Numbered from the stretch's first letter, positions 7,967 through 17,426 are shown. The stretch: 64,000 nt of DNA from Nocardia sp. NBC_01329 (GCF_035956715.1 NZ_CP108381.1:5984001-6048000); one strand, 5' to 3'. The notes: a model not told the origin generated them from the sequence alone. Numbers and translations: made by a program.

Positions 7967-8351
7967 CGCACCAAACTAGCCCGGATCCGGCCCTGCCGCC
8001 GGGGCGTGCGGCGCCGGGAGCACGAACCGGATCGGTGATCTCGGGGCCAGTTCGATCGCGAGTTCGTGCTCTCCGGGTGGAAGCGTTGGGCGGCAACCTC
8101 TTCGGCGCCGGATTACCGGAGATGAGTCGAACGCATCGCTCGTAGCGCGAAATTCGTTACACATCCGGCCGATCCAGCTGCCCGGTGGTGCCGAATACAA
8201 GATGGTATGTCTCATAGCTTCAAGCCATAACTGCTGTTCAAGCGGTACGGTCGATCGCTCTGTCGGCTGTCGGGGGCTTGGGTGAGAGCGCAACCGTAGA
8301 AGTCCGGGCGACCGCTCGGGCGGCAACGAAATCAGAGAAACGAGGATTGAA
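7967..8351. other. Gap without a clear gene
   Basis: About 385 bases separate DUF456 from the first mini-peptide. On the minus strand a frame ending at 7976 has a short protein-like tail (LPPGEHELAIEL) but no convincing start or family. The last 20 bases carry the GAGG ribosome site of the peptide at 8352. Otherwise nothing was identified. Confidence 0.4.
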
Positions 8352-8444
8352 ATGGGACTGCTCGGTGGTCTGCTGGATCTCGTCGGTAGCGTCGTCACGA
8401 ACCTCGCCGGTGTTGTCGGCGGTCTCGGCGGCGTGCTGTTCTGA
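8352..8444 (+). CDS. Tiny hydrophobic Gly/Leu/Val-rich peptide 1 (30 aa)
   Basis: The frame ATG 8352 to TGA 8442-8444 encodes 30 residues starting MGLLGGLLDLVG and ending GGLGGVLF, with one acidic residue and no basic residue. It is a single membrane-spanning or membrane-lying stretch without a charged signal-peptide n-region. A purine-rich site CGAGG lies seven bases upstream. It shares LLDLVG with the peptide at 8645 (VLDLVV). I do not recognise a family. Its compactness, clean start and stop, and matching neighbour make a real product plausible. Confidence 0.45.
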   Translation: MGLLGGLLDLVGSVVTNLAGVVGGLGGVLF

Positions 8445-8644
8445 GTAGGTCGTCTCGCCGCCGGTTGTGCTCGTGAAAACTGCATCTGACGAGCGCTTCC
8501 GTTCGGGCGAATTCTATGTGGGTTGCCCGCTTCGGCCGATCGCCGAGTGGTGAGGGCCGGGGCGGGCATTCCGACGTAGCAACTCTTTTGTGCTGGGTAC
8601 GGCCGATTCTTGTCGGCGCATTCGCTTCGCGGTGAGGAGTTCCG

Positions 8645-8716
8645 TTGCTTCTGAGTGTTGTCGGACAGCTTGTCGGCACTGTACTGGATCTCGTGGTCGG
8701 GTTGCTCGTTCCCTAG
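8645..8716 (+). CDS. Tiny hydrophobic peptide 2 (23 aa)
   Basis: TTG 8645 to TAG 8714-8716 encodes MLLSVVGQLVGTVLDLVVGL plus LVP. A strong AGGAG lies five bases before the TTG. Composition and the [LV]LDLV core match the peptide 200 bp upstream. The secreted cutinase-like gene starts 64 bp downstream, so the three may form a transcription unit. Function unknown; candidates are a membrane-active peptide, a secretion helper or a leader peptide. Confidence 0.45.
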   Translation: MLLSVVGQLVGTVLDLVVGLLVP

Positions 8717-8780
8717 CGAGCCTGCCCGAGGTCGACCGCCGCTCGGCGCCGTCTGCGTTCTGATTGATCCGGAGGTCTGG

Positions 8781-10589
8781 ATGAGCTGCGCCCGCGCGGT
8801 GCTCCCACGAGTGGTATCCGTTGTCATCGGCGCGGTGACAGCAGCGGTCGCGACCTTGACGTTCGGGCCACCTTCGATCGCCAGGGCACAGGACGGGGTC
8901 GAGGTCGCGCTGGCGGAGGCCGGGGGCTGCCCCGGCCTTTTCGTTCTCGGTGTGCAGGGGACCGGGCAGTCGACGCCGAATTCACCGGTCGCGGCGGACG
9001 CGGGTCTGCTTTCCCTGGTGCTCGGTCCATTGACCGAGATGTTGAGCGGACCCACTGTGGGCCGCGCCTACGTCCCTTATCTGGCCGGTTTCGGCGGTGC
9101 GCTTCCCGGGGCGACGTCGGCGCCGTATTCGGTCTCGGCCGAAGAAGGGCTCGGGCGACTGCGAGATATGGCTGCCGAGGTGACCGATCACTGCCCGCGC
9201 TCGCAGCTGGGATTGATCGGCTACTCGCAGGGCGCGCACGTTGTCTCGATGTTCGCCCGTGAGGTCGGTACCGGACAGAGTGTGATATCCGCCGACCGGA
9301 TCGCGGCGGTGGCGCTGCTGGCCGACCCCACCCGCGCGCCCGGGGCCGGGGTGTTCCCCGGGCTGCCCGATACCGCGCGCCCGGAGCCGGCACCAGGCAC
9401 GACAGGTGCGGAACTGGGTGCGTTGCAGGAATTTCCACAGCATCCCGCGCCGGGCGGCGGTATCGGCCCGTTGCGCGATATCGCCCCGGACTTCGGGGAA
9501 CTCACCGGCCGCGTGGCCTCGATGTGCCTGCCCGGTGACCTTGCCTGTGACGCCCCCACCGATGCGCCGCTCCTGCATATGGTGGTCAATATTCTCGGCC
9601 AGGCCGAGCTCATCCCTTCGGACCCGGTGACCGCGCTGTCGTCGATTGCCGACGGCTTCTCGGCGACTCTGGGGCGGACCGCGACCGCAGTCGTCACTCA
9701 TGATCTGCGCGGATACTCCCTGGGCACACTGCGGTTGACACCGGAGAAGCCGCTCGGTGTCCGGCTGGCCGAAGCGGCCGACCCGCGTTCGGTCAGCGAA
9801 CCGCAGGCCCGCGAAGCACTGTTGAAGCTGGGTACCAGCGCGCTCAACACCCTGCTGGCGATCATCGGTATCGCCCTCGAACCCGCCGAGGTCGCCGCCG
9901 TCGCCACCGCCCCGGACCCGCTGAGCGGCCTCGACCGCGCGACCACCGCCCTCATCGACGCCGTGCGCCGCCCGCTGCCGCGGCGCACCGTGTTCAACCT
10001 GGTCACCAAAACATTCGACGCACTCGGTCAATTGAGTGCCGAGAACGCCGAACTCCTCGACCCCGTGCTGTGGCTGCGGTACGCCGATACCGTCCGCAAA
10101 CACGGTGACTACTTTCACGCCGGCTACACCGCTGACGGTCGCCCGGCCACCGACCTGGTGTTGCAGTGGTTCGCCGCCGTCGCCGAGGATCTCGCCACCA
10201 ACCGCATACCCGAACCCGCCCCGGGCCGAGCGGCTCCCGCCGGGCCGGCCCTTGATGAATCCGGCGGCGCGCCGGCCCCCCGGCCGCCCGGACCCCAACA
10301 GCCCGCGCCTCGATTGCCGGTACCGCAGCAGCCGCCTCCGCCCGTGGTCCAGCCGGAAATCCGCAACGTCGCGGTCGGCGCCGGAGCGCAGCCGCAGCCT
10401 CGTGCCGATGCCGCCGCCCAGCGCCCGCCGTACGATTTCGGCCCGTATCTACTGGGACTGGTACTGCTGGGAGCGCTATCGGCGGGCGCGTGCAGCGCCA
10501 TCCGGATCGCGCACCGGTGGCACGGTCTACGCCAGGTCACGGCCACGGGCCGACCGCGGCCACCGGGCAGCCCTCGCCACAGCAGGTGA
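8781..10589 (+). CDS. Secreted cutinase-like serine hydrolase with C-terminal membrane anchor
   Basis: The 602-residue protein has a Sec signal peptide (hydrophobic core VVSVVIGAVTAAVATLTFG, cleavage probably near ARAQDG at residues 34-38). A cutinase-like alpha/beta hydrolase domain follows, with the nucleophile elbow GYSQGAH (Ser149) and Cys residues that can form the family disulfides. After an all-helical region comes a Pro/Gln-rich linker (residues about 490-560) and a terminal transmembrane helix LLGLVLLGALSAGA with a basic tail. Mycobacterial cutinase-like proteins are esterases or phospholipases; the tail would tether this one to the envelope. ATG 8781 has GGAGG five bases upstream. 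The two mini-peptides lie just upstream. Confidence 0.75.
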   Translation: MSCARAVLPRVVSVVIGAVTAAVATLTFGPPSIARAQDGVEVALAEAGGCPGLFVLGVQGTGQSTPNSPVAADAGLLSLVLGPLTEMLSGPTVGRAYVPYLAGFGGALPGATSAPYSVSAEEGLGRLRDMAAEVTDHCPRSQLGLIGYSQGAHVVSMFAREVGTGQSVISADRIAAVALLADPTRAPGAGVFPGLPDTARPEPAPGTTGAELGALQEFPQHPAPGGGIGPLRDIAPDFGELTGRVASMCLPGDLACDAPTDAPLLHMVVNILGQAELIPSDPVTALSSIADGFSATLGRTATAVVTHDLRGYSLGTLRLTPEKPLGVRLAEAADPRSVSEPQAREALLKLGTSALNTLLAIIGIALEPAEVAAVATAPDPLSGLDRATTALIDAVRRPLPRRTVFNLVTKTFDALGQLSAENAELLDPVLWLRYADTVRKHGDYFHAGYTADGRPATDLVLQWFAAVAEDLATNRIPEPAPGRAAPAGPALDESGGAPAPRPPGPQQPAPRLPVPQQPPPPVVQPEIRNVAVGAGAQPQPRADAAAQRPPYDFGPYLLGLVLLGALSAGACSAIRIAHRWHGLRQVTATGRPRPPGSPRHSR

Positions 10590-10848
10590 ATCGCCCACCG
10601 CTGACCTCGGTGAGTTCGCGGTGTTCTGGCCCTCGACCGTCCGCCTCGGCCGAAGCAATGGCCGCGTAGCCCGGCTTGCGCATCCGTCCGGTGGCGATCA
10701 GGACCTCGGCCTCGCCCAGGTTGATCTGCGACCACAGGCTCTTCGGGCGGCGGGGTGAGTAGCGCTGGAGATAGTGGCCGGCGTCGAGGTCGCGGCGGCT
10801 GTCGATCCAGCCGTAGCAGGGGGCGACGTCGAGGGACCGGCACATCAC
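10537..10848 (-). pseudogene. YdeI/bacteriocin-protection family protein, truncated remnant
   Basis: The frame contains CYGWIDSRRDLDAGHYLQRY, then SPRRPKSLWSQINLGEAEVLIATGRMRKPG. This is the core of the YdeI (DUF1905/OmpD-associated) family. The usual N-terminal 40-60 residues are absent because the ogt stop lies just upstream, and the C-terminus after the AEADGR stretch runs into unrelated sequence overlapping the end of the cutinase-like gene. Likely a decayed gene. Confidence 0.55.
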
Positions 10849-10884
10849 GCGGTGTCGCGTGCCCGGGCCGGGCGTGCGGCTCGA

Positions 10885-11433
10885 TCAGAACAGGGTCGGT
10901 TCGCCGAAGCCCGGGGTGCGCTCGATCGCCAGCAGCTTCGATTTCGTATCGACACCGCCCGGCGCCGAGAAACCGTGCAGCGAGTGGTCGGCGGCCAGGA
11001 CACGGTGGCAGGGCACGATGAGGGGGATCGGATTGCTGCCCAGCGCCTGTCCTACCGCCTGTGCCGCACCTACCGCGCCACAGCACCGGGCGATCTCTCC
11101 GTAGCTGAGAGTGTGGCCCGGGTCGATGGCCCGGGTGACGGAGTACACCGCCCGGTGGAATTCCGGAAGCCCGGCGAGGTCCAGGGGTATCCAGCGGAGG
11201 TCGTCGAGATCGCCGTCGAGGTGGGCACGGATCCGGGCGATCGTCTCGGCGCGCGGGCCGTCGGCCGGTACCGGGATCGGGCGGGCGTCGTCGCCGATGA
11301 GCCGGGTGGTGCCGGGATCGTGGCCGGGTAGCTGGAAGCGGGCTACGGCGCCCGCCCGCCAGGCGATGGCGCAGCGACCGATGGCGGTGTCGAAATCCGT
11401 CGCGTCCAATGGCGCGACCGTGCTGTCCGGCAT
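10885..11433 (-). CDS. ogt: Methylated-DNA-protein-cysteine methyltransferase
   Basis: The protein of about 182 residues has the suicide-cysteine motif VPCHRVLA, the helix-turn-helix region TLSYGEIARCCGAVGAAQAVGQALGSNP with the asparagine hinge, and the terminal GFSAPGGVDTKSKLLAIE typical of Ogt/AdaB. It removes O6-alkyl groups from guanine in DNA by irreversible transfer to its own cysteine. ATG 11433 (MPDSTV) is preferred; an earlier in-frame start at 11487 would add 18 residues without similarity. Confidence 0.9.
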   Translation of the reverse strand: MPDSTVAPLDATDFDTAIGRCAIAWRAGAVARFQLPGHDPGTTRLIGDDARPIPVPADGPRAETIARIRAHLDGDLDDLRWIPLDLAGLPEFHRAVYSVTRAIDPGHTLSYGEIARCCGAVGAAQAVGQALGSNPIPLIVPCHRVLAADHSLHGFSAPGGVDTKSKLLAIERTPGFGEPTLF

Positions 11434-11575
11434 ATCCACAGTCTGCTCGCGCCCACCGACAGCGGATAGGTTCGAGCCGGACGGCACCGACCCCGTGACT
11501 CCGACGGCCCTGTTGTCATACTGTCAATATGTCCCGCGGGGCAGAAACTGGATCGACGACGAACCGAGGTAGGGC

Positions 11576-12676
11576 GTGAGCACACCATCCACCGCCACCG
11601 AGCGGGGCCCGCTCGCGGGCATTCGCGTGATCGAACTGGCCGGGATCGGCCCGGGTCCGCACGCCGCGCTGCTGCTGGCCGATCTCGGCGCCGACGTGGT
11701 CCGGATTCAGCGGGCCGGGCAACTGCCCGGCGGAGCCGACCGTCCACAGCTGCGCGGCCGCACGATCGTGGAGGCGAACCTCAAGGACCCGGCGGATATC
11801 GCGAAGGTGCTCGCCCTGGTGGAGAAGGCCGATGTCTTCATCGAAGGATTCCGGCCCGGCGTCACCGAGCGGATGGGACTCGGACCCGACGACCTGCTCG
11901 GCCGTAACCCGCGCCTGGTCTACGGGCGGATGACCGGTTGGGGGCAGGAGGGTCCGCTGTCCGACCGCGCCGGGCACGACATCAACTACATCAGTCTCAC
12001 CGGTGTCCTGCACGCCATCGGCCGCAAGGGCGAACGGCCGGTGCCCCCGCTGAACATGGTCGGTGATTTCGGCGGCGGTTCCATGTTCCTGGTCTTCGGT
12101 GTCCTGGCCGCCCTGGTGGAACGCCAGAACTCCGGTAAGGGCCAGGTCATCGATGCCGCGATGGTCGACGGCACACTCGCGCTGTCGAATATGATCTGGG
12201 CCTTCCGCGGTACCGGCGCCTGGTCGTCGGAACGCGGTACGAACCTGCTCGACACCGGTATGTCGTTCTACGACACCTACGAGACCTCCGACGGCAAATA
12301 CATGGCCGTAGGCGCCATCGAACCGCAGTTCTACGCCCAGCTGCTGGCCGGTCTGGAGATCGACCCCGAGGGGCTGCCCTTCCAGATGGACCCGGCCGGA
12401 CAGGACACGCTGAAGAAGCTTTTCACCGAGAAGTTCCGGAGCAAGACCCGCGACGAATGGGCCGCGATCTTCACCGGCACCGACGCCTGCGTGAGCCCGG
12501 TGCTCACCTTCGACGAGGCGAGCGCGAACGAACATATCGCCGCCCGCGGTTCGCTCATCGAACTGGACAACGTCACCCAGCACGCGCCGGCGCCCCGCTT
12601 CTCCCGTACCCCGAACGGTGTGCCCACCCCGCCGCCGAACGAGGCGACCCCGATCGACACGATCTGGACGGACTGA
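11576..12676 (+). CDS. mcr: Alpha-methylacyl-CoA racemase (CoA-transferase family III)
   Basis: The 366-residue protein shows GIRVIELAGIGPGPHAALLLADLGADVVRI and GFRPGVTERMGLGPDDL, the family III fold signature. Catalytic residues known for mycobacterial MCR are present: the His-Asp of RAGHDINYIS, the Asp of VIDAAMVDG and the Glu of GAIEPQFY. It epimerises (2R)- and (2S)-methylacyl-CoA, needed for oxidation of branched fatty acids or sterol side chains. The start is GTG 11576 with GAGG upstream. Confidence 0.88.
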   Translation: MSTPSTATERGPLAGIRVIELAGIGPGPHAALLLADLGADVVRIQRAGQLPGGADRPQLRGRTIVEANLKDPADIAKVLALVEKADVFIEGFRPGVTERMGLGPDDLLGRNPRLVYGRMTGWGQEGPLSDRAGHDINYISLTGVLHAIGRKGERPVPPLNMVGDFGGGSMFLVFGVLAALVERQNSGKGQVIDAAMVDGTLALSNMIWAFRGTGAWSSERGTNLLDTGMSFYDTYETSDGKYMAVGAIEPQFYAQLLAGLEIDPEGLPFQMDPAGQDTLKKLFTEKFRSKTRDEWAAIFTGTDACVSPVLTFDEASANEHIAARGSLIELDNVTQHAPAPRFSRTPNGVPTPPPNEATPIDTIWTD

Positions 12677-12740
12677 ACACCGGACGGAGGGCCGGGCCGG
12701 TACCGGCTCTCCACCGGGCGCACCGGGAGAGAGCGGATTG

Positions 12741-13136
12741 CTACGGTTCGGGGATCAGCGCGAACGCGTCGAACCGGCGGCCCCGTAGCCGAGCCGGTGC
12801 CGGAGCGCCGCGCGCTACGCCGGACAGGTCGTAGAAGGTCGCGCTGGCCGACCCGGTGAACGTGTCGAGGCCCACCTCCACATCGAATCGGACGATTCCC
12901 CGGCTCACCGAATCCGGATCCTGCCGATCCACGGTGAACTCGACGAATGCCCCGCGCACTCGGGACCCGTCGGCGCGCCAGGTACCCATACCGTTGCTGT
13001 CGCTGGACATCCGGTTCCCGGAATCGGGGTTCGACTGCAGCATGGTGCCGTCGGCGTGGAAGGTCATGACGTGGTATTCGAAAGGTGCGCCCTCCACGAC
13101 CACCTCCCACACTCCGGTGATACCGCGGCCTTTCAC
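12741..13136 (-). CDS. Conserved hypothetical protein, last gene of the cupin-aminotransferase operon
   Basis: The protein of about 131 residues starts VKGRGITGVWEVVVEGAPFE. It has a predicted beta-rich, lipocalin-like pattern: GVWEV, MTFHADGTM, GTWRADG, GAFVEFT and FTGSASATFYD. This resembles the single-domain SnoaL or lipocalin-like proteins of actinobacteria that carry small ligands, but no family can be named firmly. The GTG at 13134-13136 overlaps the TGA of the aminotransferase gene (GTGA), so it is translationally coupled to it. Confidence 0.65.
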   Translation of the reverse strand: MKGRGITGVWEVVVEGAPFEYHVMTFHADGTMLQSNPDSGNRMSSDSNGMGTWRADGSRVRGAFVEFTVDRQDPDSVSRGIVRFDVEVGLDTFTGSASATFYDLSGVARGAPAPARLRGRRFDAFALIPEP

Positions 13137-14308
13137 GCTCCGCACACCCGGGCCAGCAGTTCGATGCCGTGATCGATCCGATCGACCGGTGCGCCGGCGA
13201 AACTGAGTCGCATCGCCGAACTCGGTGCCTCCTGGGCGAAGAACGCGGAGCCGGGCAGGAACGCCACTCCGGATTCGAGCGCCGGCGCCAATAGGGCATC
13301 GGTGTCCAGGCCGGGCGGGCCCTCCAGCCAGAGGAACATTCCGCCTTCCGGTTCGGTCCAGTGATATTCGCCCGGGAAATGCCGGGCCAGCGCAGCAGTC
13401 ATCGTCTCCAGTTTCGCCGCATACGATTCTTTCAGCAGATCGAGATGGTCCGCTGCCGCGGCCCCGGCCAGGAACCGCGCCGCTATCGCCTGGGCGAACG
13501 CCGAGGTCTGCATATCGATCCCCTGTTTGAGAGCGAGCACCGAGTCGACGAGTTCGGTGGGTAGGACCTCGATTCCGATCCGCAGGGCCGGAGCCAGTGT
13601 CTTGGACAGCGAGGTGATGTAGACAGTGTGGTCCGGCGCGAACGACCAGAAGGCGGGTACTGAGGTCCCACGGTATCGCAGGTCGGAGTACACATCGTCT
13701 TCGACGACGAGGGCGCCCCGACGCTCGACGATATCGGCGATCGCGGCCCGCCGGCCCCCGGACATGGTGCGCCCGGTCGGATTCTGGAACGTCGGCAGCA
13801 GATAGACGAACGCCACATCCAGATCGGCCAGTGCTTTATCCAATGCCGCCGGCAGCATCCCTTCGGCATCGGATCCGACCTCGCGCACCCGGGCGCCGTG
13901 GCTGTGGAAAACCTTGACCGCCGGACCGTAGGTCGGCGCTTCCACCAGCACCACCGCGCCGGGCTCCAGCAATGCCATACACAGATTGTGCAGTGCCCCG
14001 GAACCACCCGTCGCGATGTGCAGCCGATCCGCCGGGCAGTCGATACCGCGACCGGACAACAGGACCCGGGCCTGCTCCAGCAGCGGCGGGAACCCCCTGG
14101 TGACGCCGTATTGCAGCGCGGTGCTCCCGTACTCGGCCAATACCTCGGCCGCCAGCGCCGCGACGGTATCGACCGGAAGGAGTCCGGGGTCGGGGGCGCC
14201 GACCGCGAATGGGATCACTTCCGGACGCCGGGCCAGCACCGCGAACGCCTCATCGATCGGCCCACTGCGCACGACCGGGCGCCGCCGCGCCCGCAGGATC
14301 GCGGTCAT
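13133..14308 (-). CDS. PLP-dependent aminotransferase, fold type I (2-aminoadipate/MocR-like class)
   Basis: The 391-residue protein has YGVTRGFPPLLEQAR, the substrate-cleft TGGSGALHNLCMALLEPG, LLPTFQNPTGRTMS (PLP-contacting Asn), VVEDDVYSDLRY (Asp for the pyridine nitrogen) and the Schiff-base lysine in ITSLSKTLAPALRIG. It lacks a GntR DNA-binding domain, so it is an enzyme, not a MocR regulator. Relatives transfer amino groups from 2-aminoadipate, kynurenine, valine or aromatic amino acids; the substrate is not evident. It lies 37 bp after the cupin and overlaps the next gene by four bases. Confidence 0.85.
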   Translation of the reverse strand: MTAILRARRRPVVRSGPIDEAFAVLARRPEVIPFAVGAPDPGLLPVDTVAALAAEVLAEYGSTALQYGVTRGFPPLLEQARVLLSGRGIDCPADRLHIATGGSGALHNLCMALLEPGAVVLVEAPTYGPAVKVFHSHGARVREVGSDAEGMLPAALDKALADLDVAFVYLLPTFQNPTGRTMSGGRRAAIADIVERRGALVVEDDVYSDLRYRGTSVPAFWSFAPDHTVYITSLSKTLAPALRIGIEVLPTELVDSVLALKQGIDMQTSAFAQAIAARFLAGAAAADHLDLLKESYAAKLETMTAALARHFPGEYHWTEPEGGMFLWLEGPPGLDTDALLAPALESGVAFLPGSAFFAQEAPSSAMRLSFAGAPVDRIDHGIELLARVCGA

Positions 14309-14345
14309 GCTGGATCCTTCCCGGCTTCATGGGGAACTCGGCCCC

Positions 14346-14798
14346 TCACGCTGCGGCGCGTTCCCGCTGCAACCGCGCCCCGATCTCGCCGGCGGCCTCG
14401 TCGAACTCCGGTGTCAGGACGAGGTCTTCGCTGAACTTCGGGTCGGTGCGGATATCGAGGGCGACCAGATCGTCGGCGGCGCTCAGATTCACGGCGACGT
14501 GCACGACACCGGCCGGGATATAGAGGAATTCACCGGGGCCGTGCACGTGCGGTACCAGGTCCGGGCCGATCAGTGTCGCGGCGTTGCCCCGGGTGCATAC
14601 CACGATCGTCTCGGAGTGCGCGTGATAGTGTGCCCGCGCGACCTTTCCCGGCGGCATGTTCACCAGGCCCGCGGAGATCGCTTCGGTGCCGCAGGTCTCG
14701 GCGGTGACGCAGGGAACCAGGAACTGGTTGTGCGGGCCCACGGTCTCCTGGATATCGGCTGCGGATACGACGCGAGCGGTGTTGACCAGGTCATTCAT
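14346..14798 (-). CDS. Cupin-domain protein
   Basis: The 150-residue single-domain cupin has motif 1 as PGKVARAHYHAHSETIVVCTRG (metal-binding His residues and Glu) and motif 2 as PGEFLYIPAGVVHVAVNLS. Such proteins are small dioxygenases, isomerases or ligand-binding proteins. It leads a three-gene operon with an aminotransferase and a small beta-rich protein, so a role in modifying an amino-acid-derived substrate is possible. ATG 14798 is the start. Confidence 0.8.
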   Translation of the reverse strand: MNDLVNTARVVSAADIQETVGPHNQFLVPCVTAETCGTEAISAGLVNMPPGKVARAHYHAHSETIVVCTRGNAATLIGPDLVPHVHGPGEFLYIPAGVVHVAVNLSAADDLVALDIRTDPKFSEDLVLTPEFDEAAGEIGARLQRERAAA

Positions 14799-14957
14799 TC
14801 GAACTGCTTTCGCTGATGGTTCGGTCGCGGCTTCACGCCGAAGGCTACGACCGTCGCCGGTCCGGAGACATCCGCCGTTCGAACCGGGAATATGGGTACT
14901 GCGGGCCGCCGGAATCCGGCCGGAACACGTTGTCCGAGAACGCCCGAGCGCGTCGGA

Positions 14958-17426
14958 TCAGAACCACGTGGTCGGCCGGATGTAATTGGCCAGATCGACC
15001 AGCGCATAGCGGTGGCGTCGGCCGGGAGCCAGGCGGGCGAGGGTGCGCAATCCCGACTCGGCGCTGTCGCGCAACGCGTGCTCGGTGAACGCGACTCCCA
15101 TGATCGGCGGTCGCGGCCGCTCCGGGGTGTTACCGGCCTGCAGCCAGGCCAGCGCGGTGCCCAGCACCATGACCCGCAGCTGTACGGCCCGGCGTTCATC
15201 CGGAGGCAGCGCTTCCACTCGGGCCGCCGCCTCACGCACTGTGTTCTCCCGCAGTGCGGCCACGGGCGCGCTGGTGAGCAGCAGCAGTACTACGGTCATT
15301 CGGGCAGTGGTGAAGTAGCGGGAGGAGCCGGGCACCTCGTCCAGCGCGGCGATGGCTTCCGGGTGGCGTCCGGCCGCGGTGAGCAGGCGCGCCGAACCGA
15401 ACGCCGCGCTCACCAGGCCGTGATCGGTGCGCCAAGCGGTGGCGTAGAAATTCTCGGCGTAGTCGCGCCAGGCGCGAGTCTCGTCGGGTTCCCAGTGCTG
15501 GAGTACGAGTTCGGCGGTGGCGGCCAGCGCCAGCTTCGGTGCCAGTTCGCCCGGTAGCACCCGGAGCACGGCATCGAACGCGGAATAAGCCTTCTCGTAG
15601 TCCTTCTCGCGTAACCCGGCCAAACCGGTATACCAGTCGATACGCCAATCCCGGCGGGCGGTCCGCGGTATCGCGTCGAGCAGCTCGGTGGCCTCGGCGA
15701 CACGATCGGTGTCCAGCAGAATCCGAGCTTCGGCCAGGCGCAGTTCGCGTTCCAGATTCTCCGGCGCCGCCACAGGATCCTCGACGAGTTGCTCGCGTGC
15801 CTCGTGCAGCGCGGCCAGTGCCTGGTCGGGATCAGATTGCAAGGTGTCGGTCAGCCGGGCGGCGGCCGGATCGGTGCGGGGCAGCATCGGGATCGGCAGC
15901 GCGGCGGCGATATCGGTGGCCGATAGCCGAGTGTCACGTGCGAGGCCGTCGGCGAAGGCGTCCGTCTGACCGATCAGCTCCTGTGCGCCGAACGCGCTGC
16001 GCTGTTTGCCGAAAACCGTGGACCGGTGCGGCCGCTCCACACCGGTATCGAGTGCCAGGATCTCCCGTAACACCCCGGACAGCTGGTCGGCCATGGCGCC
16101 GGCCGAGGGGAACCGGCGGTTCGCGTCGGTATCGGTGGCGCACAGCAGCAGCCGATGGAACGATTCGTAGCGAGCCAGGATCGGCTCGTCCTCCGGTGTG
16201 GGCAGACCGTCTCGATAGGCGCCGTGCTCGGTGGGCATGTTCAGGGTGAGCACGGCGAGCGTGCGGCCGACCGTATAGATATCGGACGCGATCGTAGGCC
16301 CGGTCCGGGCGATTTCCGGCGCTTGGAAACCGCGTGTTCCGTACAGGTTCCCGTAGGCCTCGATCGGCGCGACCGCACCCAGATCGAGCAGTTTGACCTG
16401 ATCCTCGGTCACCATGATGTTGTCGGGTTTGAGGTCGTTGTAGGTGAGGCCGGTCGCGTGCAGATAGTCCAGCGCGGGCAGTACTTCCAAGATGTAGGCG
16501 ATGGCCTGCGCCACCGGGATCCGTTCGGGACGGACGTGATCGTCGAGCATGCCGCGCAGGGAACGGCCGCCCACGTACTCCATCACGATGAACCCGATCG
16601 GTTCCCCGCCGGGTGGGAGATGCTCGACGAAATTGTGGATCTTCACGATGCCGGGATGCGCGACCTCGGCCAGGAACTCTCGTTCCGCGACGGCCACCGC
16701 CTGCGCCTCGATATCGTCGGCATGCAGCAGCCCCTTGAGCACTACCCAGCGGTCGCTGACATTGCGGTCGACGGCGAGATAGATCCAGCCCAGCCCGCCG
16801 TGCGCGAGACAACCCTGGACCTCGTACTGCGCGGCCACCATATCGCCGGGGTCCAGGGTCGGGCGGAAATCGTAGGCGGCATCGCAATTCGGGCAGATCC
16901 CCCGTGTGGTGGCCGGGCGGCTCGCGCTCGCCCGGCCCACAGGTTTACCGCAGCGCCAGCAGAACCGCTTGCCCTCCGCGACGGCCGGGTCGGCCAGTAC
17001 GGCGGCGACCGGGTCGGCCGCTTCGACGGGTGGGATCTCGACCAACCCCGCGACGAGGGTGCGCACTGTGGGCCGAGAGCGTACGGTGCGAGAGCTGCGG
17101 CCGGTGCGCAGTTGAGACCCGCTACCGCGCCCGGAATCCGCGGCCGAGCCTCTGCTCGCTCCCGTACCGGTACCCGAGGACGCCGCGTCCGCCGTCCTGC
17201 CCGGGTACGCGGCGGTACCCGCGACGGCTGCTGTTTCCGGAGCGGGGGCGGTATTCGAGACTGCCGCCGTTGTCCCGGCGACAGCGGTACCTGCGACCGC
17301 GGCTGTCTCCGGGGTGTGGGTCGATCCGGTGTCCGGGGTCGCCTCGCCCCCGTGCGACTCTCGTTCGTTTCTGGCCCGCCCGGCCCCGAGCTGGGTGGCC
17401 GCACTCGGAGTCTCGTCCGTCGCCAA
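14958..17426 (-). CDS. pknG: Serine/threonine protein kinase G
   Basis: PknG has a rubredoxin-like module with two CxxC pairs (CWRCGKPVG and CPNC), a kinase domain and a C-terminal TPR domain, all visible here: a Gly-rich loop (LAHGGLGW), a catalytic lysine (WVVLKG), NDLKPDNIM, LLDLG in place of the DFG motif, then TPR-like repeats to the C-terminal RPTTWF. In mycobacteria and corynebacteria it phosphorylates GarA/OdhI and so controls 2-oxoglutarate dehydrogenase and glutamate levels. The N-terminus is a long low-complexity Ala/Thr/Gly stretch of about 130 residues. No ATG or GTG is available near the glnH stop; TTG 17426, six bases after the glnH stop, is the best start, giving 822 residues, longer than the about 750 of M. 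tuberculosis. Confidence 0.9.
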   Translation of the reverse strand: MATDETPSAATQLGAGRARNERESHGGEATPDTGSTHTPETAAVAGTAVAGTTAAVSNTAPAPETAAVAGTAAYPGRTADAASSGTGTGASRGSAADSGRGSGSQLRTGRSSRTVRSRPTVRTLVAGLVEIPPVEAADPVAAVLADPAVAEGKRFCWRCGKPVGRASASRPATTRGICPNCDAAYDFRPTLDPGDMVAAQYEVQGCLAHGGLGWIYLAVDRNVSDRWVVLKGLLHADDIEAQAVAVAEREFLAEVAHPGIVKIHNFVEHLPPGGEPIGFIVMEYVGGRSLRGMLDDHVRPERIPVAQAIAYILEVLPALDYLHATGLTYNDLKPDNIMVTEDQVKLLDLGAVAPIEAYGNLYGTRGFQAPEIARTGPTIASDIYTVGRTLAVLTLNMPTEHGAYRDGLPTPEDEPILARYESFHRLLLCATDTDANRRFPSAGAMADQLSGVLREILALDTGVERPHRSTVFGKQRSAFGAQELIGQTDAFADGLARDTRLSATDIAAALPIPMLPRTDPAAARLTDTLQSDPDQALAALHEAREQLVEDPVAAPENLERELRLAEARILLDTDRVAEATELLDAIPRTARRDWRIDWYTGLAGLREKDYEKAYSAFDAVLRVLPGELAPKLALAATAELVLQHWEPDETRAWRDYAENFYATAWRTDHGLVSAAFGSARLLTAAGRHPEAIAALDEVPGSSRYFTTARMTVVLLLLTSAPVAALRENTVREAAARVEALPPDERRAVQLRVMVLGTALAWLQAGNTPERPRPPIMGVAFTEHALRDSAESGLRTLARLAPGRRHRYALVDLANYIRPTTWF

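Noticed and set aside
7976..9055. A 359-codon minus-strand frame through the mini-peptides and the cutinase start
   Set aside because: Only its last 35 residues look protein-like; most is Pro/Ser/Arg-rich antisense of the secreted protein and its leader.
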